Positions 22,197 to 34,009 of a stretch of 64,000 nt of DNA are shown one piece after another. The position numbers and the translations under genes were made by a program. The stretch covers positions 5,534,371-5,598,370 of the forward strand of contig OY987239.1 in NCBI GenBank assembly GCA_963920705.1, in the 5' to 3' direction. How positions within the stretch are numbered: position 1 is the first letter of the stretch; each line of letters opens with the position of its first letter. The notes under the pieces are model-generated. The model worked only from the letters and a program-made list of their open reading frames with translations. It was not told the origin of the DNA and did not search any database. Origin of the DNA: Odiellus spinosus. Lineage: Eukaryota > Arthropoda > Arachnida > Opiliones > Phalangiidae.

Positions 22197-22399
22197 ATAA
22201 CATAAGTTGGGAAACCAAAATATAACCTCCCCGACCCCGACGTTAAGGTAACATAATATAACCTAACCCTATCTAAAATAAAAGATTAAAAGAAATGTAG
22301 AGTATTGGAAGAGTAGAAGAAACAGCGTTCATTTCAATCACACTTCTCTATTTCCCATCTAGGTTACGAAGAATAAGAATTTTCCCTTAACCTCAAGTA

Positions 22400-22600
22400 T
22401 TCAGAGAATGCAAATGAGTGTCCTGCGTTTCCCATAATTATATGAGGCAGTTCGTAGACTTCTTGATATATACACCAAGAATTCATTCTATTCCATAAGA
22501 ATATGGGAGGGCCGCTATTCAATACCCATCTTCGCAAACTTTGTAGCAAATGTTCGTCTGCTTCGAATCGATTATTCAAGTAAATTGCTCCTGACATCAA
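22400..22600 (+). repeat. partial third copy of the 10350/22745 dispersed repeat
   Basis: GTCCTGCGTTTCCCATAATTAT and CATCTTCGCAAACTTTGTAG match segments at 23224-23245 and 10405-10425. The conserved ORF itself is not present in this copy. Confidence 0.5.
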
Positions 22601-22744
22601 TTATTAACCCGCGCTACTAACGACCCTCACGAAATATTTTGGGTAATAAAAATGGGGACGACTGAAAAACGATCTAAGGTACAAACGTTGAGAACGAATT
22701 TTACGAAGAACAAAGTAATTATTGAAGAAAATATTATTTATTTA

Positions 22745-23190
22745 AAGAATATTAAGGAGGTACTCTTTTTACGATAGTTAAATATATTTTAAAATGATAA
22801 TTTAAAATTTGCTTTAATCCTTTACAATCAGAATTCAAGCTGGAGGAGTTAAGCCTTTGTTCTTGAATACGGGGAAAAAAACTTGTCCAATTCGCGTAAT
22901 TATTGAAGAAAAATTATTATTGAAAACTAACTTATGATTAAGATCTTTCCATCCATGGTCATTAATAAAATTATTTCCTCTAATTTCTGCCAAGGAAAAG
23001 AAGACATCCAATTTATTATCATTTGGGCTAATGCTCGCCTTACTCGCCATTTTAACGAAAAATAATATGACAAATTCTAACGCCAGAGTGCGTTGTGTAC
23101 GCGTTTTGCGTAAAGCAGACGAATTTCTGTTACAAAATTTGCGAGGATGGGACCAGAGACTAAAGCTATGCTACCATTTTCTAATGGTAG
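22745..23190 (-). repeat. dispersed repeat unit with conserved ORF, inverted copy
   Basis: Reverse-complement counterpart of 10350-10800, similar from TAGCATAGCTTTAGTCTCTGG (upstream) to ATTTTAAAATATATTTAACT (downstream). The two copies differ at many scattered bases, so the duplication is not recent. Confidence 0.65.
22835..23050 (-). CDS. 71-residue ORF, longer version of the repeat-borne ORF
   Basis: ATG at 23048-23050 (minus) opens MASKASISPNDNKLDVFFSL, continues AEIRGNNFINDHGWKDLN and ends VFKNKGLTPPA. The plus-strand copy at 10498 shares the N-terminal 46 residues. No domain is recognised. Confidence 0.35.
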   Translation of the reverse strand: MASKASISPNDNKLDVFFSLAEIRGNNFINDHGWKDLNHKLVFNNNFSSIITRIGQVFFPVFKNKGLTPPA

Positions 23191-23409
23191 CTGAATGGTA
23201 TCTTGTACACAACAAATGAAATGTCCTGCGTTAACCATTATTATATGCGACAGGGTGTGGATTTTGTAATAGACACAACAAATGAAAAGTTTATTTTCCA
23301 GGTAAATATGTAAAATACAAGTTCTTGTAATATAAATTAACACTTTAGCATAGGGTGTACTGTGTGATTATCTTTGATTATCCACTGATTTGATAAAGAC
23401 GAAGGATTT

Positions 23410-24590
23410 AGTCTGGGATGGCAAGGAAGACTAGGAATTAAAACGACGAAGATATGGTAGCAAATTCCTCTTGGACAAACCAAGAAATGTTCTAGATTGA
23501 ATGTTCCATTTACAACCCATTGTCGATACATGATTGGCAATTACTTCCGGTACAGTTTTCGTCTGAAATTGATGTTTTGATGAGCTAATAGAGGACCATT
23601 ACTGATATTTTCATCATACGAGAGATCCCAGTCATTGGAAGAATCCAAGGATGGAGCTGGTCGAGAGGTTATTTTCCAAACCGGTTGACATGACGTTAGT
23701 TTCCACTCCTACGATAAAAAAATATCTTAAAGACTGAAAGTAGACTAATTTCCATACCGTTAATATTTAAACTTGAATAGATCCTTTTATGTTTAGAATA
23801 ACGAGGCCGAGCTTTTACTGACTGTAGGTATCTCATATGTCGAGTCCGAAAACACACACTGCTTGCATGTTTCAATTCTTCGTACCCAGGCCGTCTCTTT
23901 CTGGTGATATATGAAACCCGTGTTGCTGCTCTGTTGACTTCAAATGGTGATATCATTCTGCGCTGGTTAATTTTCTCACTTAAGTCATTATAGTGGGATG
24001 GCAAGGTAGACAAGAAATTACAACGACAAAAATACGGTAGAACTCTCCTCTTGGACAAAACCAAGAAATATTCTATTCTGAATGTTCCATTTACAACCCA
24101 TAGTCGGTAGATGATTGGATATTACTTCCGGTACAGTTTTCGTCTGAAATTCTTGTTTTGACGTGCTAATAGAGGACCATTGCTGAATTTTTCATCAAAC
24201 GAGTGATCCCAGTCATTGGAAGAATCCAAGTATGGAGTTGGTCGAGAGAGGTTATTTTTCCAAACCCGCTGACAAGACGTTAGTTTCCACCCTTATGGTA
24301 AAAAAATATCTTAGAGACTCAAAGTAGATTAATTTCCATACCGTTAGTATTTATACTTGAAAAGCTCCTTTTATGTTGAGAATAACGAGGTCGTATGAAG
24401 AACTGTCGAGCTTTTACTGACTTTAGGTATCTCATATTTCGAGTCCGAAAACACTCACTGCCTCGCATGTTTCAATTCTTCGTAGCCAGGCCGTCACTTT
24501 CTGGTGATAAATGAAACCCGTGTCGTTGCTCTGTTGACTTTAAATGGTGAAGACATTCTGCGCTGGATGATCTTTTTACTTCAGTCATTA
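23410..24590 (-). repeat. direct duplication, two units about 580 bp apart
   Basis: The blocks TTACTTCCGGTACAGTTTTC, GTCATTGGAAGAATCCAAG, TTTACTGACT(G/T)TAGGTATC and GGTTTCAT(A/T)TATCACCAGAAA (minus) occur in the same order at 23410-23990 and 24010-24590. A 122-codon minus ORF (23696-24064) reads RRMISPFEVNRAATRVSYIT in the first unit; the second unit has stops and indels in the same place. Either a decayed duplicated exon or a non-coding repeat. Confidence 0.7.
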
Positions 24591-25440
24591 CAGCTCTCTT
24601 TCGTCTCGTCTCCTGGTCCGCTAACGTAGTTCACTGAACGCGGCTGCTTTTCATTATGAAATTTATCGGAAATTTTTCTTGGTTTTATAGTGGAGAATGC
24701 CGATTTTTTTATTCAAATTGGTGTATTTTGTTGTTTTTTAAACACCTACTCTACTTCTGTTCAAGGAGAGTTTTCACGACTTTTATTTTTCTTAAGAGTT
24801 TTAACATTTTGTATCAATCCGCCTCAGCTTTAAACCTTATACACCAATTCCCCTTGAACAGGTTAAAATTGTACCGAGTGTAATCGAAGTTATTATATTA
24901 TATATTATATTATCTCTTATCAAAATTATGTCGTTTCTATCTTGGATGCCCGTGTAAACGCACCTTTATGTAGATTCTTCAATCCACCCCAAGTTTGCAG
25001 CAAGACTAAGCCTTTACTGCCCGTTATACCTTTGCTTTTTGGACTAAATTATATATGGAAAACAGATTAGCGGGTTCTGCAAACTCAAGCTGGTATTAAA
25101 CGGTCACATTTCTTTATATATTTGCACAATTTCTTAAATATCTTCTAAACTATCTCGAATTTTAAAATGATTTTTCAACTGAATTATTAATTAGATTAAG
25201 TTTAACCATTTTGATATTTTTAATTATAATATAAATTAATATCGCGTTTCATTTCCCTAAACGATATCACACCATAAGGCTCATTTGCATTCCCTCCAAA
25301 AAGGTAGTATATAAACCGTTCGAAATCCTTTATTAATCGAGCGATGTGGCCATGAAGTTGGGAGGAAAACCCACTCCCTTCAATGTCTTGCTGATTCTTG
25401 ATCTCTAGGCACTTGGTATGCAAAGCTAATTTACTCGTAG
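24591..25440. other. no gene recognised
   Basis: AT-rich, with one CCTTTATG/CTATCTTGGATG repeat unit near 24930-24970. Short hydrophobic ORFs here are low-complexity and not supported. Confidence 0.5.
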
Positions 25441-25700
25441 GTGGGGCGATGTTTGGAGAGTGGAAGGTTGATGTGGACCATATTAGTGAGGGACGCCTCG
25501 CTAATATGGCCCGCTGAGATCGGACACTGGAGGTTGGACCTTGGTGTGGGGATGGTCGGAGGTGATCATAACAGTGGGAGACGTCCCATTGCGTAAAATC
25601 GCCTTCAACTGTCCAGCATCGAGGTTTGACCGTAAAGTGGATGGTGGAAGGCGATGATATCCAATGGGAAACGTCCTGTTGCATATAATTGCACGACACC
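25440..25700 (-). repeat. 90-bp degenerate tandem repeat, three units, open on the minus strand
   Basis: Units of 88-90 bp are anchored on GGGA(G/A)ACGTCC(C/T). Because the period is near a multiple of three, one minus frame stays open (25220-25699) and shows a repeated peptide: QQDVSHW, TQWDVSHCYDHL, then a diverged third unit. It is followed by (CA)n-rich DNA (25770-25793). Whether it is translated is unknown. Confidence 0.55.
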
Positions 25701-25808
25701 TGAAACTCAAAGTGGCAGCCATGCTTAAAGGATGATAAGCTGGCGTGATTACGTCTCTAGACTTTTTATGACACACAGACACACACACAGACACGACCAG
25801 TGTAAAAC

Positions 25809-26400
25809 CTCCCCCTGAACTAAAGTTCAGTCGGGGAAGTATAAAGCTTTAGATAAGGTTGAAAACCGTGAAAGACGGTGTTTCATTGGGAGTTTGCATT
25901 AGAAAGAGATTTACAAGGGTGTTCTATTATACTTTTATTATACTTTTATTTTGTTGAATACTAAGACTGAATAACAGTAGCTTTGATAACATTAGAAAGA
26001 AAGACGGAAAAAATGATAACGTTGGTGTATGAAGTTGAATAAAAAACTTGTGTCTAATTAAATATAAATAATAAAGCAAAACGCGAGAGATACAAACGAT
26101 ATGTTTTGGTTTAAAAGATATAGGACGATGCCTAGAATTCTACGTATTGAGTCTAATGCAAAACAGTGTTTTTAACGTTTATAGTGCGAACTCCATTTTT
26201 TATCAATGATTATAAGCCGCAGGCTAAATAAACTTGGGTATTATGCATTAGCCCAAATGGTATATAACGGTAAGATTTTGAAGTGTCTTAGAAAATGGAC
26301 TCTGAGACAGACGTACAATAAATTGATTTAGTTATAAAAGTTGGCGGGAAATTTAAATTATGCTGCAGAATTTAAAGGAGTCTAGAAAGGATACGGATCC
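25809..26400. other. no gene; one stray 144-bp repeat unit
   Basis: A hairpin-like CCCCTGAACTAAAGTTCAGTCGGGG-type segment starts at 25812. The 25845-25985 unit belongs to the 21812 tandem family. The remainder is AT-rich without recognisable content. Confidence 0.45.
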
Positions 26401-26409
26401 AAGAACAAA

Positions 26410-26545
26410 ATTGGACACACGCGCGATAGGACACAATAACGATGGGATATAATCTCTATGGGACGCAATCTCGACAGAACATAATGTCGATGCGACACAA
26501 TCTTGATAGACCGTAATCTTCATGTACATAATCTCAAGTGGAATC
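26410..26545. repeat. degenerate 16-18-bp repeat (GGGACACAATCTCGAT)
   Basis: About seven imperfect copies in a row, such as GGGATATAATCTCTAT, GGGACGCAATCTCGAC, GAACATAATGTCGATG and CGACACAATCTTGATA. Confidence 0.6.
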
Positions 26546-26589
26546 TTTATGGATAGTTCACAACCTCGAATGGACATTTTGTTTCCTTG

Positions 26590-26720
26590 CCCTTCTTGTA
26601 TTATTTTAGATAAGGTTACGTTAGTTAAGCACTCGAACTACGTCATCCCTCCAACTAGTTAAACACTCGCTCTAACCCATCCCTCTTATAATATTATAGG
26701 TAAGGTTACGTTAGGAGAGT
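26590..26720. repeat. GGTAAGGTTACGTTAG degenerate repeat
   Basis: Two units of AGATAAGGTTACGTTAGTTAA / AGGTAAGGTTACGTTAG with CATCCCTCxxACTAGTTAA(A/T)C between. Same family as 27440-27500, 51600-52080 and 55330-55400. Confidence 0.6.
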
Positions 26721-28907
26721 GCAACAGTCTCAGTCTGATTTAGTTGCAGTCGACGCGAAGTTAGCCCCTTTAGAATATTCGAACTTACGGTACTATCACG
26801 TGTTCGACATAACGAACTTTCGGACTCGTCGTCCAATTCTTACAATGTGATGTAAATACGTTTTTCAGTTGGCCTATCGCCAGTAGGCCAAATCCGTTTT
26901 TTAAGGGACGTAGTTTTTCGAGAGATAAAAGTCATTTGCGCCTATGGATAGAACACATTCTCTCTCTGTCATTCATGCGTTCAACATCGTGTAAAAAAAG
27001 TCAACGTCTCTAGCCTGCTGCAGAGGTGGAAGTTCCTTGGAGACTCCTAGAATGTCCTAGCCTTCAAGGATTAGGATAGGCCAAGTAGAGGACAAGTAGT
27101 GGAAAGATGCCTGGGGCCATCATCCAGTACATCTATTGGACAGCTGAGTAAAGGAAGACTTACGTTTCTTTAGGAACAGTGCGGAGGACTTGGCATAGTT
27201 TTTTGCAAATATGTTCTTCAACGCGATGTTGTTTTTACGACTTCGTTTTCTTTTTTTGCAGAGCTCTCTGAATTTATGAGAATTATACTTGTAATAATAA
27301 TGTTTAATTTTTATTCTGGTCTCGATCGTCTCGTTAATTCTCGAGTAGATATTTTGGTATCAGCCAACTTATCTTCATGGTAATCACTTTTAGTTATCTT
27401 TAAGTTAGCAGATTAAAACAACGCTAGTAAGGTCACGTCAGGCTAGTATATTTTATCCCTCGAATTAGCCAATATCCCTTTAGCTAGTAATCCCTTGGTA
27501 TCACCCTTCTCTCTTGTAATTGACGAGTTCGGAATTGTAGCGAATCTTCCAGAGCCATGGCGAGATTGAGGTATAACTTCGTTATGCGCGGATTTGTTAC
27601 GAGGTGCCGCTTTCGTCGTTCTTATTCTAAACTAAGCGTAGTGGATGAATAAATGGATGGAAACAAAGAAAGAGTGATCATATTATATGTAACGGCAAAT
27701 TCGGACTTTATTTATATTTTCCTATATAACCTTTAAAATCTTTGACTCCTACCATCTAATTCGTAAATACTTTTATTTGTAAACGGCAGAGACTCCCCCA
27801 GGAAAATTACAGTCGTAGGGTGTTTTTTCTTTTAGGTCTTCCGATACGCGTATCTAGCTAGCGCGAAGTCGGAGGTTAGAGTTGTAATGGTTTTTCTACA
27901 CATGGGCTCCCTTTTTTTACAAATCGGTCCCATGTGTACTCAATTTTAAGAAAACTTTAAACTCCTTTTAGTTGCCATGCCCGCGTATGCCGCGGCATAG
28001 TACCAATTATATATTTTTCTACTTACTGGTATCCTGAGGTTGGACTGGAGACTTAAAAGCGAGAGATCATAATTTTTAAATTGAGTTTAAATCTACGGAG
28101 TAAGAAAAAGGCTCGATCGCCATGTGCAAAATAAAATCTAACCGGGTAATCGGATGATTCGAAATCACGCGATGACGGGACGTTAGCGACCAGTATTCTG
28201 TATACATTTCAACCTTTAATTGTGCGCGTGCTTCCACGATTATTTGTGCGCGTCGTGTATCGCGTCCTCACAGGAAAACGAGTGAGTTCAAAGCTATTTT
28301 AAAAGGGTACCAGTTAATTAGCTCAAAACTATGAGGTGCACCATGGCAGATCAGTATTTATTAAGTGTTGTTAATAATTTTCATTAACCGGCAAATAAAC
28401 TGAATGGTTTCATTTTAAATATAAGTGAAAAATGAAAACTAAACGGTATAAACCATCAAAATGAAAACAACGGCTTAAGCGATGTTAATATTCAACTAAA
28501 TCGAAAGAACTTCTGAATTAAACTGTGTGAAATGAAATTTAAGAATTATAGTTTTATGCTGAGAGTATTTACGTGCTCGTTCTGCGGGAGCTCGAGGGAA
28601 TATTTTTGAATATGGCAAAAACAAGAACTTAATCAATTTACTTTTAAAAAGATCAAATAACGCGCTGCGATCGAGATTAAAAAAGATGTCGCGTGCACCA
28701 TAGGATATTTAATCTTAAACAACAGTTATAGGGCCCCATAATTTAGAACAACAATAACCGATTATAAAGTTTGTACAATATAAAATAATCACATATATTA
28801 AATCATTGCAATTTAAACTTGTAAATTTGCAATTTTAATTACCTACCACTAAATAAAAAAATGGGTTAATGATTTACTAGTGTTTAATTTTTCCAAAAGC
28901 AAACACT
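26721..28907. other. mostly unannotated; one short basic ORF
   Basis: No domain-bearing gene was found. At 27440-27500 a diverged GTTAATCCC-type repeat is visible. GC is locally higher at 27000-27150 and 27540-27620, but no continuous frame joins them. Confidence 0.4.
27557..27652 (+). CDS. 31-residue basic ORF with good start context
   Basis: GAGCCATGGCG start, product MARLRYNFVMRGFVTRCRFR then RSYSKLSVVDE, stop TAA. Rich in Arg with few acidic residues, like a mitochondrial presequence. It could be a first coding exon (a possible donor is ACGAG|GTGCCG) or chance. No partner exon was identified. Confidence 0.15.
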   Translation: MARLRYNFVMRGFVTRCRFRRSYSKLSVVDE

Positions 28908-29145
28908 AATTATACAAAAACGTTGTTTTGCTTCGCACTTCAAAAAAGTGCATTTATAGGTAAGAATATCAAACCCGTGAAGGGACAGAAATTATAAATT
29001 ATCGTTGAAAGAAATATGAATGTCACAGTCTAAGAAATCAGAAAGCTATAATGAAATAATTAATATGAATAAAAAAATTGCATATAAATTCGGCCTATCG
29101 AAAACTTTTTTGAAGTTCGATGCAAAACAACGTTTTTGTATAATT
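28908..29145. mobile_element. foldback element of the AATTATAC family, copy 2 (short)
   Basis: 238 bp. The left end AATTATACAAAAACGTTGTT with TTCGCACTTCAAAAAAGT is mirrored at the right (ACTTTTTTGAAGTTCGATGC...GTATAATT). The left interior has AAACCCGTGAAGGGACAGAA, identical to the 52230-52742 copy. Confidence 0.7.
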
Positions 29146-30122
29146 TTTATTTGTTGCTATTTCCTAAACCTCGGCGTAGTCCCTTGTCCCTCGGCCGCCG
29201 CTACCCTTTTCATTAGCTGTCTAACACGGCCGCGGCGCGATGGCTATGCGCCGGAATTATCTCTTTGCACAATTAAACGAACCAAGACACTGGTCAACAA
29301 AACTCAGATCACGTTACCTATGTCAAATTAAAGTCAAAAAACAGGGGCAACATTGATCACCACATTCCTCGTGTAATGATATTTAATTTTTAAGAAATCC
29401 GCGAACTGACCATACCCGCACGAGTATTAATTCTGCCGATGGCAACTTGTTATCTAATAAATCTATTAGATAATATTGAACATCTTCAAAAATATCTTTT
29501 ATATTAAATTAAATTTTCAGCAACATCTGTTTTTAGATTAAGATAAATCATTTAGATAGTTTTAATTTAAATTTAAATGAATACTAACGTTTCAATTCAT
29601 TAAAAGTTCTAGCCACCGAAGGCTAAAATAGACTCGCAACCAAAAGATGCTATATAAGGCGTTCGTGGATCATTAATAAAAAACAAACGAGTAACGGCAG
29701 CTGCTGTACAATATAGCAAGGGAAAGCTAATAACTTTATACATGAATTTCATTGGAAATTCAAGCGCCGAGGGTGATGACGTAATTGCGAACACCTCGAA
29801 CGACGTCAACTTAGGGGTATTCGAGTTTTTCAAGATTTTACGCGACTACTTGATTTTCGTCCTTTCCAACGGCGGCAAACCATAGATTAGCTACACTTTT
29901 GGTGTAGCTAAAAACCAATGTTTTGGTTCGTTTCATATATAATAAATCTAGTTGTATTATTAATAATCCAGTGATGCCTGATTCAATAAAATACGAGTAA
30001 TCCTTATGTTAGTCAGATCGTTATATATACTCTGATTTTAATTAAATTCTTGGGCTCAACTGTTTTGAGCTATAGTCACTTGAAACAAACATATCCAGGT
30101 CAGTTATGAAATTGTTAGTTTT
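29146..30122. other. no gene recognised
   Basis: A CpG-rich patch at 29175-29250 and the dispersed block GATGACGTAATTGCGAACAC at 29774 (also at 14045) are the only notable content. The ORFs here are short. Confidence 0.5.
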
Positions 30123-30127
30123 ATTAC

Positions 30128-30345
30128 TGTACTGTTCTGTGTGGGGATCATTTATTCATTGGATAAAGTATACAAGGATTATTATTTACACTACATTGAT
30201 TACAAGTTATTAGATAAAGGATAATACTGGAGCTTATGACTGCATGACTCGCGCGCCTAGGGAAGAGTAAATCATCACCTCCCTCTGTATTGAGGCAAGA
30301 GTATTATTGACTAAGAGCGCCCTCTAGTGAGCTTCGGACACAACA
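30128..30345 (-). repeat. 3' LTR of the gypsy element
   Basis: Minus-strand ends TGTTGTGTCC...TACA. Matches 43481-43698 along its full length with about 12 substitutions and no indel. Confidence 0.93.
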
Positions 30346-30358
30346 GTACCTTCCCGTT
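30346..30358 (-). other. polypurine tract next to the 3' LTR
   Basis: On the minus strand AACGGGAAGGTAC abuts the LTR, a purine-rich plus-strand primer candidate, though not uninterrupted. Confidence 0.5.
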
Positions 30359-30576
30359 AGAGTTTTCGTTGCTAGAATTCTTTTATGTTACAGTTTGATT
30401 TCGATAATAGACTTAAAGGTTTAAACGCGCCGGTGGTCTTCTGTTTCGTGTTGTTAACTTGGTTACTGCTTTGGTTGGGAGGATGCTGTCTGTGGATTTG
30501 ATCTTTTTGGCATCGGATGTCTTTGGTCCTGGTGGTTCTGCTGATGAGTCGGCAGGCAGGAAATTCAAACGAATTT

Positions 30577-31731
30577 TTATTGTTTTGGGGTCGGGATTCT
30601 GGTTCTCTGCCTGGTTTGCGGTTGGTATTTCTGTTTGGTTTGAGGTGTGTTGTTTGTTGATGATTGCTTAGTTGATGGTTCTTTAGCTGAGCTGAAGGTA
30701 TCTTCCTGTTTTTGTGAAAGGCTCGCTCTGTCCGAGCCTCCTTCATGAGGTTGGGTATGGCGCGATCGTAGCTGATTTTGATGGGGCTTTATGGTGCCGT
30801 TTGAGGCTGCGATCTGGTACATCATTTTACCGATATGTGCCGTAATAACGCCATCTACCCATTTAGGTCCTTGTCCAAAGTTTCGTGCATGGACGGTCGC
30901 TGGCAATTTATAATTAGTGCCTTGGTGTTGTGTAGTTTCTTTTGTAGAATCTGAGTTTTTCTGTTTGGTTCCAACTTTGAGTGGATTACATAAATCTAGT
31001 CTGGTCAGAATGGTGTGATTTCCGAACATGATGTCGAAGAGTGATTTTCCTGTAGCCGCTGGGGTTCGGCGATGATTCATTAGGATTTGAGCAAGGCGGG
31101 TTTCTAAGGTGCCCACTGTGAAATACTCTAGTCCCGAGTTTATGATTTCAATCGCTTCATTTGAGCGGCCCTGTAGTTTCCTTAAACCGGCCTTTTGTGT
31201 TCGAACAGTACGTTTGGCGAGGCCATTGGAGGCTGGATGATAGGGGGCTGAGAAGAGATGGTGGATTCCGTTCTTTGCTATGTACGTTTGGAATTTTTGG
31301 CTCGAGAAACACGTAGCATTGTCTGTCACGAGAGTGGAAATTATTCCAAAACGGGCTATGTGTTTTGTTAAGAAACTGGTGACTACATCCGTGCTTGTTG
31401 TTGGCGTTATTTCCGCTTCGATCCATTTTGAATAATAATCAGTAAGAATGAGGAGATATTTTCCGTGAAGTGGGCCGGCAAAATCCATATGGGCTCTTTG
31501 CCAAGATGTTTTGGTTTCTTCCCATGGTGTGTACTGGGTAAAAGGCATTGGGGAGTTTACTTGGCAAGATTTGCATGAACGGGCCAAGGTCTCGATGTCG
31601 CGGTCTTGTTGGGCCACCATATACGTGAACGAGCTGTTGTTTTCATTTTTACCATGCCCTGATGAGAGCTGTGTAGTTCTTGTAACATGGTGTTTCGTTT
31701 TTCCATAGGTATGATGACTCTGTTGCCCCAT
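30577..31731 (-). pseudogene. gypsy integrase with a substituted catalytic Glu
   Basis: Continuous frame of about 380 codons. Seen in order: zinc-finger remnant with CKSC; integrase core with Asp in WQRAHMDFAGPLHGKYLLIL, Asp in LVTDNATCFSS, and the third catalytic position in ASNGLAKRTVRTQK, where Lys (AAA) replaces the conserved Glu. The C-terminal region carries the gypsy PLKVGTK and KWVDGVI blocks, with a Gln/Thr-rich tail reaching the 3' LTR side. Loss of the D-D-E glutamate should abolish strand transfer even though the frame is intact. Confidence 0.88.
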
Positions 31732-31868
31732 AATAGAATTTTGTTGAAGTTGGAAAGTTCTGTTCTACGGCGGTAGTAAGGTTATGATTGGTCATCAATT
31801 TTTCCTTGCTAGTTGATTTGCATATGGTTACAAATGTTTGTGAGTTCCTTATCCGCTATGGTAGATGT

Positions 31869-32322
31869 TTACAACTGTTGTACCGTTATGGGTCCTGATG
31901 TGACCTCTTTAAGTAGGAATACATACTCGGCTGGGACCGGTGTATCTTCTGATGTTATTGGTATCGGTGATCTGCTGAGTGCATCCGCGTTTTGGTGATT
32001 GGCTCCTTTTTTATATCGGAGTTCATACGAGTAGGCAGCTAGCAAGAGTGCCCATCTTTGCAATCGTGCCGCTGCTATTTGCGGGATTTGTTTGTCCGCG
32101 GCTAGCAGCGAAACTAGTGGTTGGTGATCCGTTAATAATATACAGGTAGTCACGGAATCTCTTGACTCCAAAAATTATGGCCAAAGGTTCTCTGTCCAAT
32201 TGGGAATAATGTCGCTCCGCTTTGGTGAGGCTGCGTGAAGCAAACGATATGGGTCGTTCTTGATTGTCGATCAAGTGCGAGATCACTGCGCCCACTCCAA
32301 CGGAAGAAGCATCAGAAGCCAA
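31869..32322 (-). pseudogene. gypsy RNase H, frameshifted
   Basis: MASDASSVGVGAVISHLIDN, then RPISFASRSLTKAERHYSQL and REPLAIIFGVKRFRDYLY in one frame (32023-32322). It continues in a second frame as LLTDHQPLVSLLA and RLQRWALLLAAYSYELRYKK (31869-32171). These are the standard gypsy RNase H blocks. One frameshift separates the halves, near 32150. Confidence 0.85.
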
Positions 32323-32400
32323 GATGACTTGTTAGTGATGTCATAGTGGATTAATATATTCGATTCCTTGAGCGATGTTTTTGCTACCTGAAAGGCAGTG

Positions 32401-33261
32401 TCATGGTGCTAATTTCGTGGAATTATTCGGGAGGAGTGTTGCATAATAATTTAAAAGGCCTAGAAAGGACCTTAGAGTTTCCAGGTTCTGAGGAGTTGGG
32501 GCGTCCATAATGGCTTGGAGTTTTGATTCCTGCGGATGTAGCATTGCTTCGTCGAGTGAATGTCCAAGGAATTCCACTCGGCTTTCAAAGAATTGGAATT
32601 TTTCTCGTTTCAGTTTCAGGTTGGATTTCCTGAAGAGTGTGAGGGTTTGGTCCAGTTGTTGTAGATGGTCCTGGATAGTTTTGCCCCCAAGAAAAACGTC
32701 ATCTTGAAACGGTAACACCTGTTTCAGTGGACGGAGTAATGTTTCCATTAGGCTTTGAAATATCGCCGATGATGATGCTACGCCCTGTGTGAGGCGGGTG
32801 AAAGCGTACAGTCCGAGTGGTGTATTTATGACTACATATTTTCTCGACTCCTCGTCAAGCTCGATTCGGTTATATGCTTCACGAAGGTCTAATTTCGAGA
32901 AGAATCGGCATCCTGCTAATTGTGCGAACAGATCTTCCAGTTTTGGCAAGGGATATTTATCCACATTGAGCTGTGGGTTAAGGGTGGATTTGAAGTCTCA
33001 GCAGAGGCGGATTGCCCCATTTGGTTTCTGGACAGGAACTATTGGGGATGCCCATTCAGAGTGGTGGAGTTGCTCAATGATGCACTCATGCTCTTTTTCG
33101 GTGGCAACTTCTTCCGTGCGAGTGTATGGAATTGAGCGGGCCTTGCAGAATACTGGGATGGCCCCTGGTTTAATATGAAGGTGAACTTGTATATCTTTGA
33201 GCTTACCAACCCCTGTGGTGAATACATCTTTGTTCTTCTCAAGGATGTTGTTTGAGGTCAA
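32401..33261 (-). pseudogene. gypsy reverse transcriptase, broken
   Basis: Two ORFs: 32998-33261, with the N-terminal VHLHIKPGAIPVFCKARSIP, HSEWASPIVPVQKPNGAIRLC; and 32401-32964, with MDKYPLPKLEDLFAQLAG, FFSKLDLREAYNRIELDEES, FTRLTQGVASSSAIFQ, then FQDDVFLGG (catalytic box, FxDD in place of Y-x-DD), EFLGHSL and LRSFLGLLNYY. A stop or frameshift between them near 32970-32998 interrupts the fingers domain. Confidence 0.9.
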
Positions 33262-33800
33262 TTCCTTTGGCTCGTTATCCCTGGAGTTTGCGATAATCGG
33301 TGAATGTTCGTGTTAGTTAGCGGTGGTAGAATGTTTAGGTTTGAGTATATCCATTTTCTTCTGCATATGTTGGGACCCGGTCCGTTGACTATTAGGACCG
33401 GTAGTTCTTCAAGTCGTCCTTGATAATTCACATGTGCTTGAATTTTCCTAAAAATGTCGACTTTTTTACCCGAGTAGGATCGGAGGTTGTTAGTGAAGGG
33501 TACCAGTGTGCCTTTGTTTGGTAAGGTTTGATAGTCATGGGTGGTTATCATGGCGGGCGCCCTGAGCCCGTGTCGATTTCAAATTGAAGCGGTATGCCAT
33601 TGATTTTGCATACTATTGTGGCTGGCTGAGGGACCCTGCCGTCTTCCGTGATTTGGTTGAATTCCTGATTGGGTTGTTTTCCCTGTGGTTGCTGTGTGTC
33701 GGTTAAGTGATATACCGGGCAATCGTATTCCTCAGGTGTGGGATCAGAACGTGGTGAGCTTTTGGGGTCTGCGATTGTTTCTTTGCGGCGTTTGTAGAAG
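33258..33800 (-). pseudogene. gypsy protease region, frameshifted
   Basis: The upstream frame carries YDCPVYHLTD and the aspartic protease motif FEIDTGSG near 33565-33590, then stops. The continuation (APAMITTHDYQTLP, later PVLIVNGPGPN) is in the next frame (33258-33551), so a one-base shift follows the active site. The upstream limit is the LINE junction near 33806. Confidence 0.75.
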
Positions 33801-33806
33801 TGTTTA

Positions 33807-33835
33807 TTTTAATAATAATAATAATAGTTTATTGT
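33807..33835 (-). repeat. TAA-repeat 3' tail of the LINE
   Basis: On the minus strand CAATAAACTATTATTATTATT ends the element. Such microsatellite tails are typical of several non-LTR clades. Confidence 0.8.
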
Positions 33836-34009
33836 TCAAAAACTTTTTTACAGTTGTTATATTAAAGGATTGGCTAAGTCGGTAGGTCGACTTTTAGCCT
33901 TGCGTATTATTTCAAATTGGTTTAAGTTAGATTAAAATTAAAATACAATGGAATAAAGTTGCTTATGGAGTCACTAACTCCCTTGCTAATTTTTTAAATT
34001 GTGGTAAAT

